A DNA stretch of 64,000 nt from Phytopseudomonas flavescens (lineage in GTDB: Bacteria; Pseudomonadota; Gammaproteobacteria; Pseudomonadales; Pseudomonadaceae), in NCBI RefSeq assembly GCF_900100535.1, contig NZ_FNDG01000006.1, positions 228,448 to 292,447 on the forward strand, written 5' to 3'. The first letter of the stretch is position 1; each line of letters begins with the position of its first letter. The notes under the pieces are model-generated. The model was given only the letters and a program-made list of their open reading frames with translations, did not search any database and was not told the origin of the DNA. Shown here in pieces: positions 1-7,204 of this stretch. A program made the translations under genes and the position numbers.

Positions 1-1
1 C

Positions 2-949
2 TCGCACATGACCGTCGTCGATGTACTGGGCGACGGCGCCACGGGCTATCTGCAGTATCTGTTGGCCAACGATGTGGGGCGCCTGCAGCGTCCGGGCAAG
101 GCCCTGTACAGCGTCATGCTCAATGAGCAGGGGGGGGTGATCGACGACCTGATCGTCTATCTCCTGGGTACCGCGAGTGCGCCGAGCTACCGGCTGGTGG
201 TCAATGCCGCCACACGCGACAAGGACTTGGCCTGGATGCGTGCGCAGAGTAGCGACTTCGCCGTCCAGCTGCGCGAGCGCAGCGACCTGGCGCTGTTGGC
301 CATCCAGGGCCCCAAGGCCCGTGCCAAGACCGCCGAACTGGTGAGCCAGGCCCGTGCCGCCCTGATCAACGAACTCGAGCCGTTCCAGGGGCTGCCCGAC
401 GGCGAGTGGTTTATCGCGCGTACCGGCTACACCGGGGAGGATGGGCTGGAAATCATGTTGCCGGACAGCGAGGCGGTGGCTTTTTTCAACGACCTGGTCG
501 GTGCGGGTATTTCGCCGATCGGCCTGGGCGCTCGCGATACCTTGCGCCTGGAAGCCGGCATGAACCTCTACGGCCAGGACATGGACGAGCAGGTTTCCCC
601 GCTGGCCGCCAACCTGGCCTGGACGGTGGCCTGGGAGCCGGCCGAGCGGCCGTTCATCGGCCGTGAAGCGTTGCAGCGCCAGCATCAGGATCGTTCATAC
701 CCACGCCTGGTGGGGGTGGTGCTCGAAGAACGAGGGGTGCTGCGCGCTCATCAGGTGGTACGGGTCGAGGGTGTGGGCGAGGGTGAGATAACCAGCGGCA
801 GCTTTTCGCCGACCCTGGGCAAGTCCATCGCCCTGGCCCGTGTGCCGGCCAGCACGGGCGACCGTGCCGAAGTGGAAATCCGCGGCAGGTGGTACCCGCT
901 ACGGGTCGTGCAGCCGAGTTTCGTAAGGCATGGCAAAGTGTTGATCTGA
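2..949 (+). CDS. gcvT: Aminomethyltransferase, glycine cleavage T protein (5' end missing)
   Basis: T protein of the glycine cleavage system: it moves the aminomethyl carbon from the lipoyl arm of GcvH to tetrahydrofolate, releasing ammonia. The reading frame is open to the window edge, and the first visible residues (S-H-M-T-V-V-D-V) match the family interior after about 45 missing residues, so this is a window-edge truncation and the ATG at 8 is not the start. The motif GARDTLRLEAGMNLYGQDMD near visible residue 180 is a hallmark of the GcvT folate-binding fold, followed by the C-terminal barrel domain. gcvH follows 103 bp downstream on the same strand. Internal sequence is intact. Identification is secure. 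Confidence 0.95.
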   Translation, partial: SHMTVVDVLGDGATGYLQYLLANDVGRLQRPGKALYSVMLNEQGGVIDDLIVYLLGTASAPSYRLVVNAATRDKDLAWMRAQSSDFAVQLRERSDLALLAIQGPKARAKTAELVSQARAALINELEPFQGLPDGEWFIARTGYTGEDGLEIMLPDSEAVAFFNDLVGAGISPIGLGARDTLRLEAGMNLYGQDMDEQVSPLAANLAWTVAWEPAERPFIGREALQRQHQDRSYPRLVGVVLEERGVLRAHQVVRVEGVGEGEITSGSFSPTLGKSIALARVPASTGDRAEVEIRGRWYPLRVVQPSFVRHGKVLI

Positions 950-1052
950 TCACGGACGCGCATTCCGTTCCAGCGGCTGGATGCAAGCTGTGCGCACCTG
1001 CTAAATTTCCCTGACGGCGCGGTCGCCGTCCTGTCTGATAAGGAACGACAAC

Positions 1053-1436
1053 ATGAGCTCTATCCCCGCCGATCTGCGCTACGCCACCAGCCACGAATGG
1101 GCGCGACTCGAAGCCGACGGCAGTGTCACCGTGGGCATTTCCGATCACGCCCAGGAAGCGCTGGGCGATGTGGTGTTCATCGAGTTGCCGGAGGTCGGCA
1201 AAGTGCTTGACGCTGGCCAGGAAGCGGGTGTGGTGGAATCGGTGAAAGCCGCATCCGACATCTATGCACCGGTCGGCGGTGAGGTGATCGCGATCAACGA
1301 AACCCTCGCCGACAGCCCGGAAAACGTCAATAACGACCCGTACGGCAGCTGGTTCTTCAAGCTGCAGCCGAGCGATGTCGGGCAACTGGAAAAATTGCTC
1401 GACAGCGCCGGCTACGAGGCCAGCATCGACGGCTGA
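1053..1436 (+). CDS. gcvH: Glycine cleavage system H protein
   Basis: Lipoyl carrier protein of 127 aa (usual family length) that shuttles the aminomethyl group between the P, T and L proteins in the cytoplasm. The lipoylation site is Lys65 in ESVKAASD, within the hammerhead fold of the biotinyl/lipoyl family. The ATG at 1053 has a good AAGGA ribosome site 9 bases upstream. It is followed at once by a strong terminator, and no gcvP (glycine decarboxylase) comes after it, unlike the gcvT-gcvH-gcvP order remembered for P. aeruginosa. The P protein must be encoded elsewhere in this genome. Confidence 0.96.
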   Translation: MSSIPADLRYATSHEWARLEADGSVTVGISDHAQEALGDVVFIELPEVGKVLDAGQEAGVVESVKAASDIYAPVGGEVIAINETLADSPENVNNDPYGSWFFKLQPSDVGQLEKLLDSAGYEASIDG

Positions 1437-1453
1437 ACCGTCGGCGCTGCATG

Positions 1454-1483
1454 GAAAAAGCCGGCCCTTGGGCCGGCTTTTTC
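1454..1483. terminator. Bidirectional intrinsic terminator
   Basis: A perfect stem AAAAAGCCGGCCC / GGGCCGGCTTTTT with a 2-base loop. The A run before and T run after the stem let it act on both strands: after gcvH on the plus strand and after the convergent DUF2388 gene on the minus strand, whose stop lies at 1485. Confidence 0.92.
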
Positions 1484-1484
1484 A

Positions 1485-1787
1485 TCACTGCTGGGCAGTG
1501 AGAATCGCAGTCGCCAGCTCCAGGTCGCTGGCTTGCAGGTCGGGGTTGTCCGTGCGGATCTTCTGCAGCGCCGCCTCCAGATACGGGCCACGGATCTCGC
1601 CATTGCTGGCGATGTAGCTGCTGGCATCATCCTGCGCGGGGATGATCATCTTGTTGTCCTTGAACGTCAGGTAGGTCGACGCAGTGGTCGCCCCCGACGA
1701 GAGGATATCGCGCAGGTTGGCGGAGAACGCCTGAGAGGATGCTGCCAGGAACAGGCCAGCGAACAGCAACGAACTTAAACGGCGCAT
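1485..1787 (-). CDS. Small secreted DUF2388-type protein
   Basis: A 100-aa protein with a clear Sec signal peptide: MRR, then a hydrophobic stretch (LSSLLFAGLFLAASS), cleavage near QAFSA|NL around residue 23. The mature part (LRDILSSGATTASTYLTFKD) resembles the short Pseudomonas periplasmic proteins grouped as DUF2388; function unknown. It has no cysteines and no lipobox, so it is probably a soluble periplasmic protein. It is a single gene convergent with gcvH across a shared terminator. The ATG at 1787 is preceded by AGGAGTCACT, a good ribosome site. Family naming is from memory of the sequence pattern. Confidence 0.7.
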   Translation of the reverse strand: MRRLSSLLFAGLFLAASSQAFSANLRDILSSGATTASTYLTFKDNKMIIPAQDDASSYIASNGEIRGPYLEAALQKIRTDNPDLQASDLELATAILTAQQ

Positions 1788-1907
1788 AGCAGTGACTCCT
1801 GTTTATTTTCCCAAAGCTTAGGAGTGTGTTGGCGTGCGACTGGTTCCACGCCATTCACGCAGAGCGGCATATGCCTGTCCGGGCTGCCGACAGGCAAGGA
1901 GCCGGCC

Positions 1908-2360
1908 CTAGGTCGCTGCTGCGCGTACTTTCAACAGCACGCCGTCCTGGCCAATGACCTCGACCACGGAGCCAACCGGCAGATCGGCGCCCTCTACCAG
2001 CCACAACGAATCACCGGCCTTGATCTTGCCGCGACCGCCGACGATGGCCTCGTGCAGCACGAACCGGCGGCTTTGCAGCTCATGGCCCCGGCGGTTCAGG
2101 GCGGGCTGTCCGGCGGCTTCGCGGGAGCTGCGCTGGCGTCGCCACCAGAACACTGCGGTGAGCACCGAGAGGCAGCCGAACAGAATGAACTGCAACGCCC
2201 AGGGGATTCCTGGAGCCAGGTAGGTCAGCACGCCGACGCTGGCCGCCGCCATGCCGATCCATAGCAGGTAACCGCCCGCCCCGAACACTTCGAGAATCAG
2301 CAGCACGGTACCCAGTGCCAGCCAGTCCCAGAACGTCAGATTCTGCAGATAGGCCAGCAT
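1908..2360 (-). CDS. NfeD-family membrane protein (partner of stomatin-like protein)
   Basis: A 150-aa membrane protein: two or three N-terminal hydrophobic helices (residues about 8-35, 40-70) followed by a cytoplasmic OB-fold-type C-terminal domain (residues about 85-148, ending GDSLWLVEGADLPVGSVVEVIGQDGVLLKV). This is the short NfeD form, like E. coli YbbK/YbbJ pairs, typically co-encoded with a stomatin/prohibitin (SPFH) protein. Its start lies 2 bp after the stop of the upstream qmcA-like gene, so the two are co-transcribed and probably translationally coupled. Likely role: membrane microdomain organisation with the SPFH partner. Confidence 0.85.
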   Translation of the reverse strand: MLAYLQNLTFWDWLALGTVLLILEVFGAGGYLLWIGMAAASVGVLTYLAPGIPWALQFILFGCLSVLTAVFWWRRQRSSREAAGQPALNRRGHELQSRRFVLHEAIVGGRGKIKAGDSLWLVEGADLPVGSVVEVIGQDGVLLKVRAAAT

Positions 2361-2362
2361 GC

Positions 2363-3286
2363 TCAGGCCTTCCTGTCACTGAACGTGGCCTTGACGATCT
2401 CGCCAATGCCTCCGACCGCGCCGATCATCTGGCTGGCTTCCAGCGGCATCAGGATGACCTTGTTGTTGTCGGCGCTGGCCAAGCGGCCGAGGGCGTCGAT
2501 GTATTTCTGGGCGACGAAGTAATTGACCGCCTGCACGTTGCCTGCGGCGATCGCCGCCGACACCACGCGGGTCGCCTCGGCTTCCGCGGCAGCGGCTCGC
2601 TCACGCGCCTCTGCCTCGAGAAATGCCGCCTGCCGTTCGCCCTCGGCTTCGAGGATCTGCGCCTGTTTCTTGCCCTCGGCAGTCAGAATGGCAGCGGCGC
2701 GCAGGCCTTCGGCCTCGAGGATTTGCGCACGCTTGATCCGCTCGGCCTTCATCTGCCCGGACATGGCGGCCATCAGGTCGGCAGGCGGGCTGATGTCCTT
2801 GATCTCGATCCGGGTGATCTTGATGCCCCAGGGCGCGGTGGCCTCGTCGACGGTCTTCAGCAGCTTTTCGTTGATCGCGTCGCGCTGGCTGAGCATGGCG
2901 TCCAGCTCCATGGAGCCGAGCACCGTGCGGATGTTGGTCTGCAGCAGGTTGCGAATCGCGTGTTCGAGGTCGTTCACCTCATAGGCGGCCTGGGCCGAGT
3001 TGATCACCTGAAAGAAGCACACTGCATCGATCTCCACCGTGGCGTTGTCGGCGGTGATGACTTCCTGGGGCGGTATGTCCAGCACGCTTTCCATGACATT
3101 GAGCTTGCGGCCGATGCGATCCATCACCGGGACGATGATGTTGAGGCCCGGTTTGAGCGTGGTGGTGTAACGACCGAAACGCTCCACCGTCCATTCCGAT
3201 CCCTGGGGAACGACCTTGAAGCCCATGAAGACGATGGCGAAGGCCAGGCCAACGAAGAGGAAGATGACTGCGGTACCGATTTCCAT
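2363..3286 (-). CDS. qmcA: SPFH/stomatin-like membrane protein (QmcA type)
   Basis: A 307-aa protein with one N-terminal membrane anchor (residues about 4-24, [19 protein letters not shown]), then a prohibitin-homology (PHB/SPFH) domain (about 26-190) and an Ala/Glu-rich coiled coil (about 190-260) used for oligomerisation. Length and order match the QmcA/paraslipin group, which forms ring-like assemblies in the inner membrane and affects FtsH-type proteolysis. The ATG at 3286 is preceded by AAGAAGGATC, a good ribosome site. First gene of the two-gene operon with the NfeD-like gene downstream. Symbol by similarity. Confidence 0.88.
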   Translation of the reverse strand: MEIGTAVIFLFVGLAFAIVFMGFKVVPQGSEWTVERFGRYTTTLKPGLNIIVPVMDRIGRKLNVMESVLDIPPQEVITADNATVEIDAVCFFQVINSAQAAYEVNDLEHAIRNLLQTNIRTVLGSMELDAMLSQRDAINEKLLKTVDEATAPWGIKITRIEIKDISPPADLMAAMSGQMKAERIKRAQILEAEGLRAAAILTAEGKKQAQILEAEGERQAAFLEAEARERAAAAEAEATRVVSAAIAAGNVQAVNYFVAQKYIDALGRLASADNNKVILMPLEASQMIGAVGGIGEIVKATFSDRKA

Positions 3287-3581
3287 TGGTGTTGATCCTT
3301 CTTGGAGTTAAGCGTCCTGACGACGACGTTTGGCGCAGATCGTGCGCAGGTATTGGCCGGATATGGGTTTTTCGAATAAAAAAATTATTTTTATAAGTTT
3401 ATACGATTGTTCATGGGGGACTCTTAATCATTGAGGCCCGATAATACACGCCCGTTGATTTGCCTTGACTGCATGACCCCATCCACGCCGTAGGGCGAGT
3501 CTTGCGTAAATTGCCGCCTCCCATGGGCCTGTTCTTGGCGTCGTGCAGGATGTATCCACCGCCGTGATCGCGAGGCCGCCA
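3287..3581. promoter_or_regulatory. Intergenic region with an AT-rich tract upstream of qmcA
   Basis: No gene is visible in these 295 bases. A striking low-GC patch (about 3366-3415) contains runs of A and T (AAAAAAATTATTTTTATAAG) in otherwise GC-rich DNA. It lies 80-130 bp upstream of the qmcA start on the minus strand and may hold its promoter or an UP-element-like region. The exact promoter hexamers could not be fixed. Confidence 0.4.
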
Positions 3582-4718
3582 TCATTGCGCCAACCGATTC
3601 ATGGCGATCGACAGCCGTGTGTCATGCCGGAAACCGGTCTGTCCCTGCGCCGGGATCTCGTTGGCCCTGTAGCGGATACACGCCTGCCTGCGATAGCCCA
3701 GCGGGCTGCAACCCAGTTGCCGCTGGAAGCTGCGGCGCATGCGTTCCTCGTTACCGAAGCCAATGGTCTCGGCGATCCGCTTGACCGGCTCCCGGGTGGT
3801 TTCCAGCAGCCGACAGGCAGCTTCCAGGCGCAGGGCTTCCACGGTCTGCGCCGGCGTGCCGCCAGTGGCGGCAGCATAGGCCCGGGCGAAGTGACGAGGG
3901 CTCATGCCAAATTTTTCCGCCAGGCGTTCGACCCGCAGGTCGGCGCTGAGGTTTTCGGCAATCCAGGCGTGCAAGCTTACCAAACGCAGGTCACGGTCTG
4001 TACGCAGTGCGTCGCTCTGGGCCTTGAGCGGCGCGCTGAGCTGAGGTTGCTCGGCGGAGCGACGCAGGAATACCGTGAAGTAGCGCGCCAGTGCCAGGGC
4101 TGCATGGGGCCCCAGATCCTCTTCAAGCAGTGCCAGTCCCAGGTCGATGCCCGCCGACGCGCCGCCACATGTCCACAGGTTGCCATCGTGCAGGTACAGC
4201 GCCTCGCTCTCGACCTGCAGCTTCGGATAGCTCCGCTGCAGGGCGTCGGCGAATTTCCAGTGGGTGACTACGCGGCGCCCGTCCAGCAATCCTGCCGCTG
4301 CCAGGGCGAAAGCCCCGGTGCCTACCGAGCAGAGCCGACGCGCGGTGGGCGCCCAGCGGTGCAGCCAGGCGATTACCTGCGGGTCGGCCTCCAGGCGTGA
4401 GACGCCGGGGCCACCGATGACGATCAGGGTGTCGAAGACGGGGTCCTGTTCTATATCGCGAAGTGAGTGGGTGCATACGCCGATCCCGGAAATGGTCTCG
4501 ATTTCGCCCCCCTCGGGAGAGGCCAGCACCACTCGATAGGGCTGCTTCTCTGCCAGTTCGCCGCCCAGCACTCGTGGCGCGGCGGCGAATACCTCAAGGG
4601 GGCCCGCTGCGTTTAGCAGCAGGGCGCCCGGAAAGGCCAGGACCAGCACCGTGCGCGACGTGTTGATGGCAGTAAACGAGGGGTCTTTGGCATGGTGGCG
4701 GTCAGGGTGCGTCGACAT
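3582..4718 (-). CDS. GlxA-family transcriptional regulator (DJ-1/PfpI domain + AraC HTH)
   Basis: A 378-aa regulator if started at the ATG at 4718 (MSTHPDRHH), which leaves a small N-terminal tail before the conserved VLVLAFPGALLLNAAGPLEVF of the DJ-1/PfpI-like domain (residues about 20-205). A linker and a C-terminal AraC-type double helix-turn-helix follow (about 250-340, RHFARAYAAATGGTPAQTVE and IAETIGFGNEERMRRSFQRQ). GlxA-type regulators usually control catabolism of nitrogen or sulfur compounds. It is divergent from the binding-protein gene starting about 4842, with about 120 bp between starts, so it probably controls that gene and the next. The frame stays open to 4868, but that longer start would overlap the divergent promoter. 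Confidence 0.9.
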   Translation of the reverse strand: MSTHPDRHHAKDPSFTAINTSRTVLVLAFPGALLLNAAGPLEVFAAAPRVLGGELAEKQPYRVVLASPEGGEIETISGIGVCTHSLRDIEQDPVFDTLIVIGGPGVSRLEADPQVIAWLHRWAPTARRLCSVGTGAFALAAAGLLDGRRVVTHWKFADALQRSYPKLQVESEALYLHDGNLWTCGGASAGIDLGLALLEEDLGPHAALALARYFTVFLRRSAEQPQLSAPLKAQSDALRTDRDLRLVSLHAWIAENLSADLRVERLAEKFGMSPRHFARAYAAATGGTPAQTVEALRLEAACRLLETTREPVKRIAETIGFGNEERMRRSFQRQLGCSPLGYRRQACIRYRANEIPAQGQTGFRHDTRLSIAMNRLAQ

Positions 4719-4841
4719 ACTGGGATCAGCCTGGATTCGAGAGCTTCGACGATGCACACAAACTTCACCGCTGCCAAGCGCCCGCAGGGCAACCCGATCA
4801 ACCTGACCTGCGCAGGAAGAGGGCTGCTCGTCCTCTGGCGG

Positions 4842-5888
4842 ATGATTCCGTTGCGCAAAACAGTCCACGGGGTTGGCAAACTCATTGCCCTGCGTTCGCC
4901 TCGCTTACGCAGATTGTCGCGCCTGCTGTTCGGTCTGCTGCTGGGAGCCTCTCAGGCGTGGAGCGAGCCTGTGCCGCTGCACGGACGGCCTGCCGCAGAA
5001 CTGGCGTCGACGCTGCTCAGGGCGGGTGATCAGAGTGGCATGACCCAGGCCCTGCTGGCAGCCTCGGGCGAGGATCGCGAGCTGCCCTATCAGTTGCGCT
5101 GGCACCCCTTCGCTGCCGGCCCGGCATTGATGGAGGCGCTCAATGCCGGGGCAATCGACATCGGGGTGGTAGGTAACGCACCACCGGTTTTTGCCCAGGC
5201 CGGGGGCTTCGAGGTGCGCATCGTGGCCGCTGCCGAGGGCGCGCAGAACAACAACGCGCTGCTGCTTCCGGCTGGCTCTGGCATCCGTACTTCGGCCGAC
5301 CTCAAGGGCAAGCGCATCGCCGTGGCCAAGGGTTCCAGCGCGCACTACCTGCTGCTCGCGGCCTTGAGCGAGGCCGGCCTGACGATGGCTGACACTCGGG
5401 TGAGCTACGTCAGTCCGGTCGACGCGCAGAATGCCTTCGCCAGTGGCCACCTGGACGCTTGGGCCGTGTGGTACCCCTTCGTTGGCCAGGCCACTTCGCG
5501 AGGTGCGCAGCGCCTGCTCGATGGCAGCCGCTGGCCGGAAACCGGATTGAATTTCACAGTGGCTAGCCAGGCTGCACTGAATGACCCACTCAGGGCCGAG
5601 TTGATCGGCGATCTGATCCAGCGTCTGGCCCGCGCCCAGGCCTGGGCCACGGCCAATCCTGAACCCTGGGCCGAGCATTTGGCTGGCGTGACCCGCCTGC
5701 CGCTGGCGCTGGTGCGCGAGATGCTAGCGCATCAGCAACTGCGCTACGTGCCTCTGGATGACCGGGTCGGTGGGCTGCAGCAGCGGCTGGCGGATGCCTT
5801 TTACCAGGCACGCCTGATTCCCCGTCCGCTGCATGCTCTCGAGTCCTTCGACCAGCGCTACAACAGCCTGCTGCCAGAAAACCACTGA
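4842..5888 (+). CDS. ABC-type substrate-binding protein, aliphatic sulfonate (SsuA) family
   Basis: A 348-aa exported binding protein. The chosen ATG (4842, MIPLRKTVHG) gives an unusually long basic n-region before the hydrophobic core LLFGLLLGASQAWS; cleavage is likely after WSE around residue 43. The open frame extends to 4692, but that would overlap the divergent regulator. The fold is NMT1/SsuA-like: LMEALNAGAIDIGVVGNAPP, then DLKGKRIAVAKGSSAHYLL and GHLDAWAVWYPFVG, all typical of sulfonate/taurine/nitrate binding proteins. No ABC permease or ATPase gene is adjacent, so it is an orphan that must share a transporter. The ASST-like gene follows 59 bp downstream, suggesting scavenging of sulfur compounds under the GlxA-type regulator. 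Confidence 0.85.
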   Translation: MIPLRKTVHGVGKLIALRSPRLRRLSRLLFGLLLGASQAWSEPVPLHGRPAAELASTLLRAGDQSGMTQALLAASGEDRELPYQLRWHPFAAGPALMEALNAGAIDIGVVGNAPPVFAQAGGFEVRIVAAAEGAQNNNALLLPAGSGIRTSADLKGKRIAVAKGSSAHYLLLAALSEAGLTMADTRVSYVSPVDAQNAFASGHLDAWAVWYPFVGQATSRGAQRLLDGSRWPETGLNFTVASQAALNDPLRAELIGDLIQRLARAQAWATANPEPWAEHLAGVTRLPLALVREMLAHQQLRYVPLDDRVGGLQQRLADAFYQARLIPRPLHALESFDQRYNSLLPENH

Positions 5889-5947
5889 ATCTGCGCCCGT
5901 TCGCCATGCCGTCAGTCGGCAGGATGGCGCTCACCTGGAGAAAAACC

Positions 5948-7066
5948 ATGTCCTCACTCGATCCCACCACCTTGAGGCGCCGCGCCAACGGTCTGATCGC
6001 CGTAGACGCCGAGCGCTCCGCTGGCGGCTATACACTGTTCGCGCCCCAGACCGCCGATGGCAACGTGTTCCTGATCAATCTGCAAGGTGAATTGGTGCAT
6101 CGCTGGAAGCTGCCGCATCGCCCAGGGCGTGATGCCGTACTGTTGGGTAACGGCAATCTCGGCTACAACGGCAACCACCCGGATTCCCCCGAGCTGTTTG
6201 CCGGGTGGTCAGTCTGGCACGGCGGCGCTTTCTCCGAAGTGACGCCGGATGGCGAAGTGGTCTGGCAACATACCGACCTGTCTCATCATCACGACGCCCA
6301 GTGGCTGGCCAATGGCAACCTGCTCTACACCACCGCCGAGCCGTTACCTACGGACGTTGCTGCGCGCGTGCAGGGTGGCATCCCCGGTAGCGAGGCGCCT
6401 GGCGGGATAATCTACGGTGATGTGGTCAAGGAGGTGGATCGCGCCGGCAATCTGGTCTGGACCTGGCGCAGCTGGGAGCACCTGGCTGCGGAGGACTATC
6501 CGCTGCACGACTGCTTCGAACGCTACCACTGGCCGATGACCAACGCGGTGACGCCTGGGCGCGATGGCAAGCTGATTCTCAGTCTACGCAGCGTGTCTTC
6601 GGTGATCGCTGTGGAGCGACCCAGCGGCCGTGTGCTCTGGCGTCTGGGGCACGACCTCGTTGCCCAGCAGCACTGTCCGAGCGAGCTGGAAGATGGCCGC
6701 GTGTTGATCTTCGACAACGGCATCTCGCGTCCGCATGTGAGCATGCCGCATTCGCGGGTCATCGAGGTGGACCCGATCAGCCAGCGGATCGAATGGCAAT
6801 ACGCGGACCGCCCCGGCTATGCCTTCTTCAGTCCGTTCATGGGCGGTGCTCAACGACTTCACAACGGCAATACGCTGATCACCGAGGCCAACTTCGGCCG
6901 GCTGTTCGAGGTGAACCGAGCTGGCGAAGTGGTCTGGGAATACCTCAGCCCGTACTTCGCCGCCTATCCGGACGCTGCTTCGCGTGCCTACCTGCCGGGC
7001 GAAACCAACGCCATCTTCCGCGCTCACCGCTATCAGGCGAAGGACATTCCCTGGCTGCGCGACTGA
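5948..7066 (+). CDS. Arylsulfotransferase (ASST)-like beta-propeller protein
   Basis: A 372-aa protein from the ATG at 5948 (MSSLDPTTLRRR), which has a GGAGAAAAACC ribosome site; the open frame begins at 5906. Repeated blade motifs of a beta propeller are visible: W-x-H-xx-DLSHHHDAQWLANGNLLYTT, DGKLILSLRSVSSVIAVERPSG, LHNGNTLITEANFGRLFEVN. These match the arylsulfotransferase family, which moves sulfate from aryl sulfate esters to phenols. Conserved histidines (HHDAQ, HCPSELEDG) are present. No signal peptide is seen, unlike classical periplasmic ASST, so it may be cytoplasmic. Co-directional with the sulfonate-type binding protein. The substrate is unknown. Confidence 0.8.
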   Translation: MSSLDPTTLRRRANGLIAVDAERSAGGYTLFAPQTADGNVFLINLQGELVHRWKLPHRPGRDAVLLGNGNLGYNGNHPDSPELFAGWSVWHGGAFSEVTPDGEVVWQHTDLSHHHDAQWLANGNLLYTTAEPLPTDVAARVQGGIPGSEAPGGIIYGDVVKEVDRAGNLVWTWRSWEHLAAEDYPLHDCFERYHWPMTNAVTPGRDGKLILSLRSVSSVIAVERPSGRVLWRLGHDLVAQQHCPSELEDGRVLIFDNGISRPHVSMPHSRVIEVDPISQRIEWQYADRPGYAFFSPFMGGAQRLHNGNTLITEANFGRLFEVNRAGEVVWEYLSPYFAAYPDAASRAYLPGETNAIFRAHRYQAKDIPWLRD

Positions 7067-7204
7067 ATGCCGATTAGCCTGATCGTTGATACGGACGACA
7101 GCAGCCCGTGAGCACTCACGTTGCTCGGCCGCAGCCCTGTCAGGTCGCCCAGACAGCCTTGGCCGGGTCGTTTGCTCTGGCTCGGGCGTGGGTTACCAGT
7201 GCGC

